The notes: a model not told the origin generated them from the sequence alone. Counted from the first letter of the stretch, positions 1 through 5,711 are shown. The stretch: DNA of 5,762 nt from Cycloclasticus sp. (GCA_019090295.1 JAHRWG010000265.1:1-5762); one strand, 5' to 3'. A program made the numbers and translations.

Positions 1-27
1 ACTTTAAAAGCGCCTTAAGTGATTGTT

Positions 28-53
28 ATTCTTGCAAACTTGCGTTTGCGAAT
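28..53. repeat. Inverted repeat / hairpin with four-base loop
   Basis: Six perfectly paired bases (GCAAAC 34-39 with GTTTGC 44-49) flank a 4-nt loop. The stem extends by four more pairs (28-31 with 50-53) across a 2-nt bulge. Read on the minus strand the loop is GCAA, a GNRA-type tetraloop, so the RNA hairpin would be stable. It lies about 118 nt beyond the stop of the transporter gene. No U-tract follows it on either strand, so it is not a typical intrinsic terminator; RNA 3'-end protection or chance are possible. The pairing is seen directly, the role is unknown. Confidence 0.45.
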
Positions 54-170
54 CTTAGAGTGATTAATGCTTTTTATGTATTCCGGTATTGATCAACAGG
101 TGCTCGACAATGTCAAGACCATCAGTAAGTCATCACCACCCATGAATTTACTCACCTCGCCTATTGTCAA

Positions 171-1496
171 TTAGGATTGCTTGCTTTCATGGTTAGTTAT
201 AAATAGTAGTGCAGTAGCTGTTGCAAAACACAGTCCACCAAACACAATAAAGTTTACATTCAACCCTAAAGCTGCTGCCACTAGTGCACCTGCCAGTAGT
301 GGCCCTACTATGGACCCCATTCTTCCGATGCCTAACGCCCAACCAATACCTGTTGAACGAATATGTGTTGGGTACATATAACTACCCAAGGCATTAAGGC
401 TTACTTGTCCACCCACTATGAAGAAACCTGCAAAAAATGATAACGTCATAACTGCATTTATTGATGACCCAAACTGCCCTATGGCCATCATACTTACCCC
501 ACCTAAAGCACAACAGATGGTTAGGACAGTTTTTGTCCCCCAGTGCCTTATTAATTTTGCCAATACAAATGGTGCTATCGCACCACCCACATTTAAAATT
601 ACAACCGTTTTTGTTGCTTCGCTTAACTGATACCCTGCTTCAACCAATAATGTCGGAACCCAGCTGTACAAAAAGTACGCGACCATTAAATTAAAGAAAA
701 AGGCTGCCCATATCAGTAGCGTGTCTTTTTTACGCCCATCCATAAATAGTGCTTTTACTGGAAAGTGCTTTTCTTCTGCATGGTGGTTAAAAGTACTTCC
801 CTCCAACACTTTCTTTGTTTTATCTATTTTTTGCGCTATTTTGCAGAGCAAAACATCATTATCTTTTTCATGCTCAACTAAGAATCTGGGTGATTCTGGT
901 AGATAAATAAATAGGAGGGGCAATAGCAAGAGCGGCATGATGCCACCCACATAAAACAGTGACGGCCAACCATAAACTGGAATAATTTCTGATGCCACTA
1001 ACCCACCAGTTATTCCACCGATAGGCATTCCAAGAAAAATAACCGCTATAGCTATGTTCCTATGGCGCGTTGACACGTACTCTGTCATCAATGCCATAAC
1101 ATTAGGCATTGCCCCGCCCAGCCCAAGCCCTGTTATAAAGCGTAAAAGCAACAGTTCATTATAATCTTCAACCAAACCCGTTAGAAACGTACACAAACCA
1201 AAGACCAGTACACTAAATATTACCGCATAGCGTCGTCCATAATTATCGCCAATGGGCCCTAGTATTAATGCACCAAGCATCATACCCAATAGCCCTGAAG
1301 AAAAGACATAACCTAACTCACTCTTTGGTATCTCCAACGCGACACTCAAATTAGGCGCGGCAAAGGCAATTGCTAGTACATCAAACCCATCAAAAATTAT
1401 AATTAATGCGCAAAACATCATGACTAAACGCTGAAAGCCACCTAATGGGTTTTTTTCAATAATTTCCGTCATATCTAAAGGTAGCTGCTTCATCAT
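171..1496 (-). CDS. MFS transporter, aromatic acid:H+ symporter (AAHS) family
   Basis: Inner-membrane major facilitator of 441 residues, the usual length for the PcaK/BenK/MhpT group, with about 12 hydrophobic segments and a polar central loop near residues 205-255. Family marks are visible: DGFD at 36-39 in the first helix (the paired aspartates needed in PcaK), the loop 2-3 motif GPIGDNYGRR at 80-89, R119 in helix 4, GLGLGGAMPN at 123-132, PESPRFL at 200-206, and YPTHIRSTGIGWALGIGR at 375-392. These place it among proton-driven importers of aromatic or related carboxylates. The exact substrate cannot be read from sequence. Its ATG overlaps the stop of the upstream DUF5519 gene in ATGATGA, implying translational coupling; a second ATG directly follows the first, so the start is uncertain by one codon. 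No aromatic-ring catabolic gene is in view, so a role in uptake for degradation is inference only. Confidence 0.9.
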   Translation of the reverse strand: MMKQLPLDMTEIIEKNPLGGFQRLVMMFCALIIIFDGFDVLAIAFAAPNLSVALEIPKSELGYVFSSGLLGMMLGALILGPIGDNYGRRYAVIFSVLVFGLCTFLTGLVEDYNELLLLRFITGLGLGGAMPNVMALMTEYVSTRHRNIAIAVIFLGMPIGGITGGLVASEIIPVYGWPSLFYVGGIMPLLLLPLLFIYLPESPRFLVEHEKDNDVLLCKIAQKIDKTKKVLEGSTFNHHAEEKHFPVKALFMDGRKKDTLLIWAAFFFNLMVAYFLYSWVPTLLVEAGYQLSEATKTVVILNVGGAIAPFVLAKLIRHWGTKTVLTICCALGGVSMMAIGQFGSSINAVMTLSFFAGFFIVGGQVSLNALGSYMYPTHIRSTGIGWALGIGRMGSIVGPLLAGALVAAALGLNVNFIVFGGLCFATATALLFITNHESKQS

Positions 1497-1966
1497 GCCG
1501 CCTGTTCAGTTTTTTTGGCATTCATCAATGAAGCATTAACAATTTTCATCACCTCATCCATTTCTTCAATATTCCTAGGTGCATAAACCAATGCAATTGT
1601 TGCTGGAATAAAACCTTGACCCGCTAAAGGGTGCTTCTCACCCCAGTTGGCATCGATAACAACCTTAAAGTCTTCTTCAGACAAGGCCACATGCAAACTA
1701 CCATCGTAAGCAGGGTGGATATGAGCAAATTCGCGCCCCACCATGAATCCATTTTCGCAGTTACATGGCTGACTTTCCTCCAACCATAAAGCCTCTGAGC
1801 CAGGGACCGAGATCATACTGGGACGGCGCTGCACCTTATCAAAATCGAATAACTTTAATTTAAAGTATTCATGTGTTTCAAGGTTAGGGGTTTGTGTTAA
1901 TTGTTCGTGAGGGTTTGTGTTAGTGGTTTCGGGACGCTCACCTTCCCTACGCTGGATATTTAACAT
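1493..1966 (-). CDS. DUF5519 / luciferase-domain family protein
   Basis: A soluble protein of 157 residues with no signal peptide or membrane segment. I match it to the DUF5519 (luciferase domain) family by GREFAHIHP at 77-85, DGSLHVAL at 88-95, NWGEKHPLAGQG at 107-118 and LVYAPRNIEEMDEV at 126-139. These histidine-rich blocks are the family signature as I remember it. Most bacterial members have no assigned reaction, and the name does not mean that this protein makes light. Residues 68-70 form a CxC pair (QPCNCENG) just ahead of the histidines, which could bind metal or be redox active. Residues 1-33 are polar and low in complexity and contain an imperfect tandem duplication. The ATG at 1966 is the only ATG before the domain, since an in-frame stop lies a little upstream; the ribosome site (GGTAAGA) is weak. 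It is first in an operon with the transporter and overlaps it by 4 nt. Confidence 0.72.
   Translation of the reverse strand: MLNIQRREGERPETTNTNPHEQLTQTPNLETHEYFKLKLFDFDKVQRRPSMISVPGSEALWLEESQPCNCENGFMVGREFAHIHPAYDGSLHVALSEEDFKVVIDANWGEKHPLAGQGFIPATIALVYAPRNIEEMDEVMKIVNASLMNAKKTEQAA
1888..1933. repeat. Imperfect 23-bp tandem duplication inside the DUF5519 gene
   Basis: Two adjacent 23-bp units (1888-1910 and 1911-1933) share an exact 12-mer GGGTTTGTGTTA at their left ends and agree at about 17 of 23 positions overall. Because 23 is not a multiple of three, the two copies are read in different frames, giving TNTNP and LTQTP in the protein. It lies in the variable N-terminal extension, before the conserved domain. 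Confidence 0.6.
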
Positions 1967-2019
1967 TCTTACCGTTTTAGTCGTTTATTAAGCCTAGAAT
2001 TTAACATATCCACTCAGGA

Positions 2020-2038
2020 GTCGCCACCTTTCAGCGAC
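2020..2038 (-). promoter_or_regulatory. Small hairpin in the putative 5' leader of the DUF5519 operon
   Basis: GTCGC (2020-2024) pairs with GCGAC (2034-2038) around a 9-nt loop. It ends 54 nt upstream of the DUF5519 start codon and would be in the leader RNA if transcription starts further upstream. It matches no riboswitch I recognise. The alternative is an operator-like inverted repeat or chance. Confidence 0.2.
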
Positions 2039-2119
2039 GCTAAACCCTCTTGCATTTTGGAAGTGTATTTCTATAAATAAAATGAGGCATTGCGACCATT
2101 TTATCAGTCAGGATTTCTG

Positions 2120-2199
2120 GTGCTGAGCCCTCCGACAACACCCAATATTGAATAGAGCTTATTACCCATTGAGCCACAAGCTCGATAAGATCGCAGCAC
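2120..2199. repeat. Nested inverted repeats in the 312-bp gap
   Basis: An outer perfect 6-bp pair, GTGCTG (2120-2125) with CAGCAC (2194-2199), encloses an inner perfect 6-bp pair, GAGCTT (2155-2160) with AAGCTC (2178-2183). The intervals are 29, 17 and 10 nt. The arrangement could fold into a long imperfect stem, as in small structured RNAs, miniature repeats or recombination sites, but the arms are short enough that chance is quite possible. Confidence 0.3.
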
Positions 2200-2278
2200 T
2201 AACTCAACACTTTGTTAGATTTAGATAAGCTATTTCAGTGATAGCGTGGTGATTCTTTATAAAGTTTCTCATTTTTCA

Positions 2279-2884
2279 CTAAACCAGCTTCTTTTTAAAT
2301 AGCGGCCACCTAAACATCAACAATAAAACTAAGACAGCGGCATATATAAGCGGCTCACTGATATCTAGTTTAGTTAACCAAAAGAAATGAACAAGCCCCA
2401 CAACCGCTATCACATACACAGAGCGGTGTAAGCTATGCCATTTACTGCCTAATGCTCGCATAGCGATTATATTTGAGGTTAACGCTAATGGCCATAGCAT
2501 CAAATAGGCAATAAAACCCAAAATAATATAAGGGCTTTCCGGTAGTTCGTTCAACATATTATCCAAACTCAACGACTGATCCAGCACCAGCCAAACCAAC
2601 GCATGCAAACTGGCATAAAAAAAACTGAACAACCCTAGCATGCGCCGAAAACGAATCGGCAATGGTAATTTAAATACTTGGCTTAACGGTGACATCGTCA
2701 AGCTAATTAATAGAAAACGCAAGGCCCAGTCACCAGTTACAAAGTGCAACCGTTGGATAGGATCTGCCCCAAGTGCATCGTTAAAAGCATCCCAAGAGAT
2801 TGATAAGAATGGCCACAAACACAGCATAAAGACCAGCAACTTAAGAACAAACCATTGCCTTTTAGAAAACCTAAACACGGTCAT
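2279..2884 (-). CDS. msrQ: Protein-methionine-sulfoxide reductase haem-binding subunit MsrQ (YedZ)
   Basis: Inner-membrane b-type haem protein of the ferric-reductase-like transmembrane family that passes electrons, in known members from quinol or flavin donors, to periplasmic MsrP. It has 201 residues against 211 in E. coli, with about six hydrophobic segments. Marks seen: FRRMLGLFSFFYASLH at 79-94, giving H94; GSKWHSLHRSVYVIAVVGLVH at 146-166, giving H153 and H166, which align with the haem-ligand histidines of the E. coli protein; and PLTMSPL-like SLTMSPLSQVF after the second segment. The start ATG overlaps the msrP stop by one base (TAATG). An AAAGAG ribosome site lies 8 nt ahead inside the end of msrP, so the two are almost certainly co-translated. 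The C-terminus is basic (FKKKLV). Identification is secure from both sequence and neighbour. Confidence 0.95.
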   Translation of the reverse strand: MTVFRFSKRQWFVLKLLVFMLCLWPFLSISWDAFNDALGADPIQRLHFVTGDWALRFLLISLTMSPLSQVFKLPLPIRFRRMLGLFSFFYASLHALVWLVLDQSLSLDNMLNELPESPYIILGFIAYLMLWPLALTSNIIAMRALGSKWHSLHRSVYVIAVVGLVHFFWLTKLDISEPLIYAAVLVLLLMFRWPLFKKKLV

Positions 2885-3852
2885 TAAAAAAACTCTTTAA
2901 GATTCATGCCTTTATATAGGTGAGCCACTTCGTCTGCATAACCATTAAATATCTCAGTATTGCGTTTAGGGTTGAACAACGAAGCACCAATAACCCTTTC
3001 ACGGCGCTGACTCCAACGCGGATGGGAAACTTGCGGATTCACATTGGCGTAAAACCCGTATTCACGCGATGCCGCTTGATTCCATGACGTAACAGGCATT
3101 GTTTCGGTGAAGCGTATTTTAACAATCGATTTAATGCTTTTAAAGCCGTACTTCCACGGTACTACCAAACGAAGCGGTGCGCCGTTTTGGTTGGGTAACT
3201 GCTCACCATACAAACCTGTTGCCATCAAACTAAGAGGGTTCATGGCCTCATCCATCCGCAAGCCTTCTACATACGGCCACTTTAAACTACCACCGCGTTG
3301 CCCTGGCATTTGCTCAGGGTCGTGCAAGGTAGTAAATTCAACAAACTTGGCTTTCGAAGTAGGCTCCAATTGCTTAATAAAAGCTGCCAAAGAAAAGCCA
3401 ACCCATGGAACAACCATCGACCACGCTTCGACACATCGTAAACGATAGATTCGTTCCTCCAATGACTGGCGCTTTAAAATATCCTCCAAGTCATACACTC
3501 CTGGTTTACCCACCTCACCTTCAATACTGACATGCCAAGGTTTAGTTTTAAGTGTTTGCGCTTTCACCGCAGGATCACTTTTTGCAGTACCAAATTCGTA
3601 AAAATTATTGTACGTCGTTACATATTTATAGGGTGTTAATTCAGAGCGCAAAACAGACTGATTCGAATGGAAGCTAGACAGCTCATCACTAGCCCATAAG
3701 GTAGCTGGTGCTAAACCTGCGGCCAACATAACAGTTGAGCTTTGCGCTAAGAATTGTCTACGCGATGCCGATATTAAAGCTCGACTATTGTCATACAGCT
3801 CCTTTGGAGTCACTTCATTCTCAGTAAACCTTTGCAGCTTCTTAATCAGCAT
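2884..3852 (-). CDS. msrP: Protein-methionine-sulfoxide reductase catalytic subunit MsrP (YedY)
   Basis: Periplasmic molybdopterin enzyme of the sulfite-oxidase fold that reduces methionine sulfoxide in envelope proteins, using electrons from MsrQ. It has 322 residues, close to the roughly 334 of E. coli MsrP. A Tat signal is visible: SRRQFL at 30-35 with twin arginines R31-R32, then a hydrophobic stretch to about residue 49 and a likely cleavage after A50 (APA) or A54 (LWA). The molybdenum-ligating cysteine is C140 within [18 protein letters not shown] (138-155), almost identical to E. coli. Other family blocks are [11 protein letters not shown] at 175-185, [18 protein letters not shown] at 224-241 and [13 protein letters not shown] at 261-273. 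A strong AAGGAG ribosome site precedes the ATG. It is first in the msrP-msrQ unit. In E. coli the genes respond to HOCl through HprRS; no such regulator is in this window. Confidence 0.97.
   Translation of the reverse strand: MLIKKLQRFTENEVTPKELYDNSRALISASRRQFLAQSSTVMLAAGLAPATLWASDELSSFHSNQSVLRSELTPYKYVTTYNNFYEFGTAKSDPAVKAQTLKTKPWHVSIEGEVGKPGVYDLEDILKRQSLEERIYRLRCVEAWSMVVPWVGFSLAAFIKQLEPTSKAKFVEFTTLHDPEQMPGQRGGSLKWPYVEGLRMDEAMNPLSLMATGLYGEQLPNQNGAPLRLVVPWKYGFKSIKSIVKIRFTETMPVTSWNQAASREYGFYANVNPQVSHPRWSQRRERVIGASLFNPKRNTEIFNGYADEVAHLYKGMNLKEFF
2893..2898 (-). promoter_or_regulatory. Ribosome binding site of msrQ
   Basis: AAAGAG on the minus strand lies 8 nt before the msrQ ATG and within the last codons of msrP. 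It supports the chosen start and coupled translation. Confidence 0.6.
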
Positions 3853-3936
3853 TCTTAACTACTCCTTAATTATGTTATATCTGTTAAAGACCGCGCTAAA
3901 CCATAAATGCTTTCAAGCAGATAAAATCCGAGTATC
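3853..3936. promoter_or_regulatory. Divergent promoter region between msrPQ and greB
   Basis: About 84 bp (111 bp if greB starts at 3964) separate two divergent units, so both promoters must lie here or within neighbouring coding sequence. A -10-like TATAAC (minus, 3874-3879) could serve msrP and TAAAAT (plus, 3922-3927) could serve greB. Neither has a good -35 at the normal distance, so the exact elements are uncertain. If TAAAAT is the greB -10, transcription would start at about 3934, right at the upstream ATG and about 30 nt before the second one. Confidence 0.4.
3862..3867 (-). promoter_or_regulatory. Ribosome binding site of msrP
   Basis: A perfect AAGGAG on the minus strand lies 9 nt before the msrP ATG. 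It fixes the start that includes the full Tat signal peptide. Confidence 0.8.
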
Positions 3937-3963
3937 ATGCCATATTTAATAATTAGCAATAGT

Positions 3964-4458
3964 ATGAGTCGTTACCGCCCACCAGCCCCACCCAAATCTC
4001 CTTATATTACCCAACAAGGTTTTGATACCTTACAGCAAGAAGAAAAACAGTTATGGCTAAAACGCCGCAAGGTCGTCACTGCTTTATCCGCTGCTGCTGC
4101 AGAAGGTGACCGGTCTGAAAATGCTGAATATATTTACCGTAAAAAAGAGCTGGGTGGTATAGATTGGCGCATTCGATACTTACAAAAACGTATTCCCGAT
4201 TTAAACGTCGTTTCAAAAAAACCTTCTAGCTTGCAACAAGTATTCTTTTCGGCGACCATTACCTTAGAAGACGATAACGACAACGTAACCATTTATCGCA
4301 TTGTTGGCCCTGATGAAATTGACCACCAACCCCATTACATCAGCATGGACTCTCCCGTTGCCAAGGCCTTGTTTAAAAAACAGCTTGACGATGAGGTGCA
4401 AGTAAAAACCCCTGCTGGCACGATCAGTTACTTGATCACGGAAATCCACTATGACTAG
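3964..4458 (+). CDS. greB: Transcription elongation factor GreB
   Basis: Binds the RNA polymerase secondary channel and stimulates cleavage of the 3' RNA in backtracked complexes. From the chosen start it has 164 residues (E. coli 158). The N-terminal coiled coil carries the acidic tip EGDRSENAEY at residues 47-56, with D49 and E52 matching the catalytic D41 and E44 of E. coli. The C-terminal FKBP-like domain shows IVGPDEIDHQPHYISMDSPVAKALF at about 113-137 and VQVKTPAGTISY near 144-155. GreB rather than GreA is indicated by this IVGPDEID/YISMDSP pattern. An in-frame ATG at 3937 would add nine residues (MPYLIISNS). I prefer 3964 because MSRYRPP is a common GreB start outside the enterics; neither ATG has a clear ribosome site. 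It is divergent from msrP and overlaps the next gene by 8 nt. Confidence 0.93.
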   Translation: MSRYRPPAPPKSPYITQQGFDTLQQEEKQLWLKRRKVVTALSAAAAEGDRSENAEYIYRKKELGGIDWRIRYLQKRIPDLNVVSKKPSSLQQVFFSATITLEDDNDNVTIYRIVGPDEIDHQPHYISMDSPVAKALFKKQLDDEVQVKTPAGTISYLITEIHYD

Positions 4459-4951
4459 TCCTGCCTGCTATTGTGGCTCCAGTAAATTTTTTACCCACTG
4501 CTGCCAGCCATTTTTAAATCGTCAGGCGAAACCAAGTAGTGCCGAACAACTCATGCGCTCTCGTTTTAGTGCGTTTTGCCGACAAGACTTTCAATATCTC
4601 ATTGATACCTTGCACCGAAGCAAGCACAACGCTAATGAACTTGAACAACTGCAACAAAATTCACACCATACCCATTGGGTTAAGCTCAGTATATTGAACG
4701 TGCAGATGGGAAAGCATATCGATCAAAAGGGTGTCGTTGAGTTCAATGCCATTTTTGTGGAAGGCACTCAGTTTTACCAGTTACACGAGCGTTCATGTTT
4801 TATCCGCGAACAACAGCAGTGGTACTACACCGAAGGATCTAGTCAAATAAAGCCTATACAATACAAAATTGGGCGAAACGAAGCTTGTTGGTGCGGCAGC
4901 GGAAAAAAGTTTAAAGCATGCCATTTGATAAGTAACATAAAACCTTCATAA
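4451..4951 (+). CDS. YchJ-family protein with two SEC-C zinc-binding ends
   Basis: A cytosolic protein of 166 residues resembling E. coli YchJ (152 residues; UPF0225). An N-terminal cysteine motif is at residues 6-18 (CYCGS then HCC, giving C6, C8, C17 and C18). The central NTF2-like part shows the family block EQLMRSRFSAF at 32-42, with ERSCFI at 113-118 and QQWYYTEG at 122-129. A C-terminal SEC-C motif follows, GRNEACWCGSGKKFKACH at 141-158, with C146, C148, C157 and H158 as likely zinc ligands. The biochemical role of the family is not well established; SEC-C motifs in SecA bind zinc and contact SecB and ribosomes. The ATG lies within the last bases of greB (ATGACTAG), so it is probably translated with greB. 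No terminator with a U-tract follows the stop. Confidence 0.9.
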   Translation: MTSPACYCGSSKFFTHCCQPFLNRQAKPSSAEQLMRSRFSAFCRQDFQYLIDTLHRSKHNANELEQLQQNSHHTHWVKLSILNVQMGKHIDQKGVVEFNAIFVEGTQFYQLHERSCFIREQQQWYYTEGSSQIKPIQYKIGRNEACWCGSGKKFKACHLISNIKPS

Positions 4952-5131
4952 GCTCTTCCATCTTGTGGTGTGCTGCCACGGTGTTATGATGGTTTAAACC
5001 GACAAAAGCTTAACAAACTTTTACGCACCTAGCTCGTTTACCTTGTCCGATTAGTTTTTTACTATAAACAGGATAACTAGTTGCCTATGTAATGTAATGT
5101 TTTACTCACTAACGCTATCACAAAAATACTT
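4952..5131. other. 180-bp intergenic region before the Dabb gene
   Basis: It contains no gene. A perfect 10-bp palindrome GGTTTAAACC lies at 4991-5000, just before a weak AT-rich stem (AAAAG/CTTTT, 5004-5022). Promoter-like fragments (TTGTCC at 5043, TATAAA at 5063) are only 14 bp apart, shorter than a normal sigma-70 spacer, so I do not call a promoter. A short TGTAA tandem repeat lies at about 5088-5100. The palindrome could be an operator, but this is inference. Confidence 0.4.
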
Positions 5132-5434
5132 ATGGTCAAACACATCGTTTTATGGACATTACACGCTCATGCTGAAGGCAATACTCAACAACAAAACGCA
5201 CAATTAGCAAAAGCTAAATTGGAATATCTAAAAGGAACCATCCCCCAGATTATTGATATTGAAGTCGGTATTAATTTGGTTGGAGAAGGCAGTTCGGTTG
5301 ATATTTGCCTTTACTCAACTTTTAAAGATGAAACTGATTTGAAAGCCTATCAGGCCCATCCTGAACACCAAAAAATACTACCATTTATGGGTGCCATTAA
5401 GGCCGAACGCCATGTCATCGACTACAGCATTTAA
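5132..5434 (+). CDS. Dabb (stress-responsive alpha/beta-barrel) domain protein
   Basis: A single-domain soluble protein of 100 residues, the normal size for the Dabb (Stress_responsive, PF07876) family, which forms dimeric ferredoxin-like barrels. Marks: VKHIVLW at 2-8 as the first strand, a helix with LAKAKLEYLKGTIPQI around 25-40, the strand IIDIEVGIN at 40-48, and the DICLYSTFKDETDLKAYQAHPEHQ region at 57-80, ending in VIDYS at 95-99. Members vary: some plant and fungal ones are stress proteins, and olivetolic acid cyclase uses this fold on polyketides, but most bacterial members have no known reaction. No good ribosome site precedes the ATG, though homology begins immediately (MVKHIVL), so the start is reliable. 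It is followed after 2 nt by the SHOCT gene. Confidence 0.88.
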   Translation: MVKHIVLWTLHAHAEGNTQQQNAQLAKAKLEYLKGTIPQIIDIEVGINLVGEGSSVDICLYSTFKDETDLKAYQAHPEHQKILPFMGAIKAERHVIDYSI

Positions 5435-5436
5435 GT

Positions 5437-5646
5437 ATGTTTGAGTCTAGTAGCTTTGGCCTATGGGCCATGCTGGCATGTTGGGCAAGTGCAATCGGCG
5501 GTATTGTTCTGACTATCCAATGGGCCAGCAGAAAAGGCAATAAAAGCCCAGCCCCAACCGATATCATTATTCAATCACTTAAAAAGCGTTTAGCTGATGG
5601 AGAAATCAACGAGGAAGAGTATCAGCGTCGTTTAAACGAGCTATAA
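5437..5646 (+). CDS. Small membrane-anchored SHOCT-domain protein
   Basis: A 69-residue protein with one N-terminal hydrophobic segment at about 8-29 (GLWAMLACWASAIGGIVLTI), a short basic linker (SRKGNKS) that suggests the C-terminus is cytoplasmic, and a C-terminal SHOCT motif at about 43-69, with the typical LKKRLADGEINEEEYQRRL pattern at 48-66. SHOCT is a short oligomerisation or tethering motif found at protein ends; no enzymatic function is expected. The ATG begins 2 nt after the Dabb stop and lacks its own clear ribosome site, so translation is probably coupled. A functional link with the Dabb protein, for example as its membrane anchor, is inference only. Confidence 0.82.
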   Translation: MFESSSFGLWAMLACWASAIGGIVLTIQWASRKGNKSPAPTDIIIQSLKKRLADGEINEEEYQRRLNEL

Positions 5647-5680
5647 AAAAGCCGAATAAACCATCCAGTTTATTCGGCTT
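5645..5680 (-). terminator. Intrinsic terminator of purL, possibly weakly bidirectional
   Basis: A perfect 12-bp stem (AAGCCGAATAAA 5649-5660 with TTTATTCGGCTT 5669-5680) encloses an 8-nt loop. On the minus strand the hairpin runs into six T residues (A-run 5645-5650), the classic intrinsic terminator, placed 31 nt after the purL stop. On the plus strand, where it follows the SHOCT stop directly, the hairpin is followed only by TTAAGCC, so it would end that transcript less efficiently. Confidence 0.9.
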
Positions 5681-5711
5681 AAGCCTGATTAGCTAAATTA
5701 GCAGAACCTTA

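Larger units (their letters stand above)
1967..2278. other. 312-bp intergenic region between DUF5519 and msrQ
   Basis: No convincing gene lies here. Transcription on both sides runs on the minus strand, so the region should hold the end of the msrPQ transcript and the promoter of the DUF5519-transporter operon. No good paired -35/-10 boxes can be picked out. It contains a small hairpin in the DUF5519 leader (2020-2038, GTCGC/GCGAC), a nested inverted repeat (2120-2199), another short stem (2229-2245, GCTAT/ATAGC) without a proper U-tract downstream of msrQ, and a 31-codon open stretch (minus, 2199-2104) with a GTG start but no clear ribosome site. Confidence 0.6.

Noticed and set aside
181..906. 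Several plus-strand open frames opposite the transporter gene.
   Set aside because: All are antisense to a full-length transporter with intact motifs. They have biased composition and no recognisable features.
2155..2220. An integron attC-like site: CCCATTGAGCC resembles part of the Vibrio repeat, and GTTAGAT fits the GTTRRRY core.
   Set aside because: No matching RYYYAAC partner at a proper distance in the same orientation, no integrase, and no cassette-like gene array. The short matches are likely chance.
2229..2245. A GCTAT/ATAGC stem as a terminator for msrPQ.
   Set aside because: The stem has only 5 bp and is followed by TTATCTAAATCT rather than a U-tract, so it is too weak to call.
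2882..2892. A run of seven T (minus strand) at the msrP-msrQ junction, where a -1 slip would fuse the two proteins.
   Set aside because: A fusion would join Tat-exported MsrP to the cytoplasmic N-terminus of MsrQ, which is topologically unlikely. The codon before the run (GAG) also breaks the tandem-slippage heptamer. Ordinary TAATG coupling with its own ribosome site explains the junction.
2640..2900. An 86-codon open frame on the plus strand opposite msrQ.
   Set aside because: It lies antisense to msrQ and shows no domain or ribosome site. It is a shadow of the real gene.
3107..3448. A 113-codon open frame on the plus strand opposite msrP.
   Set aside because: It is wholly antisense to a strongly conserved msrP segment, and its translation resembles no family I know.
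5043..5068. A sigma-70 promoter (TTGTCC / TATAAA) for the Dabb gene.
   Set aside because: The spacer is only 14 bp, outside the normal 16-18 bp range.
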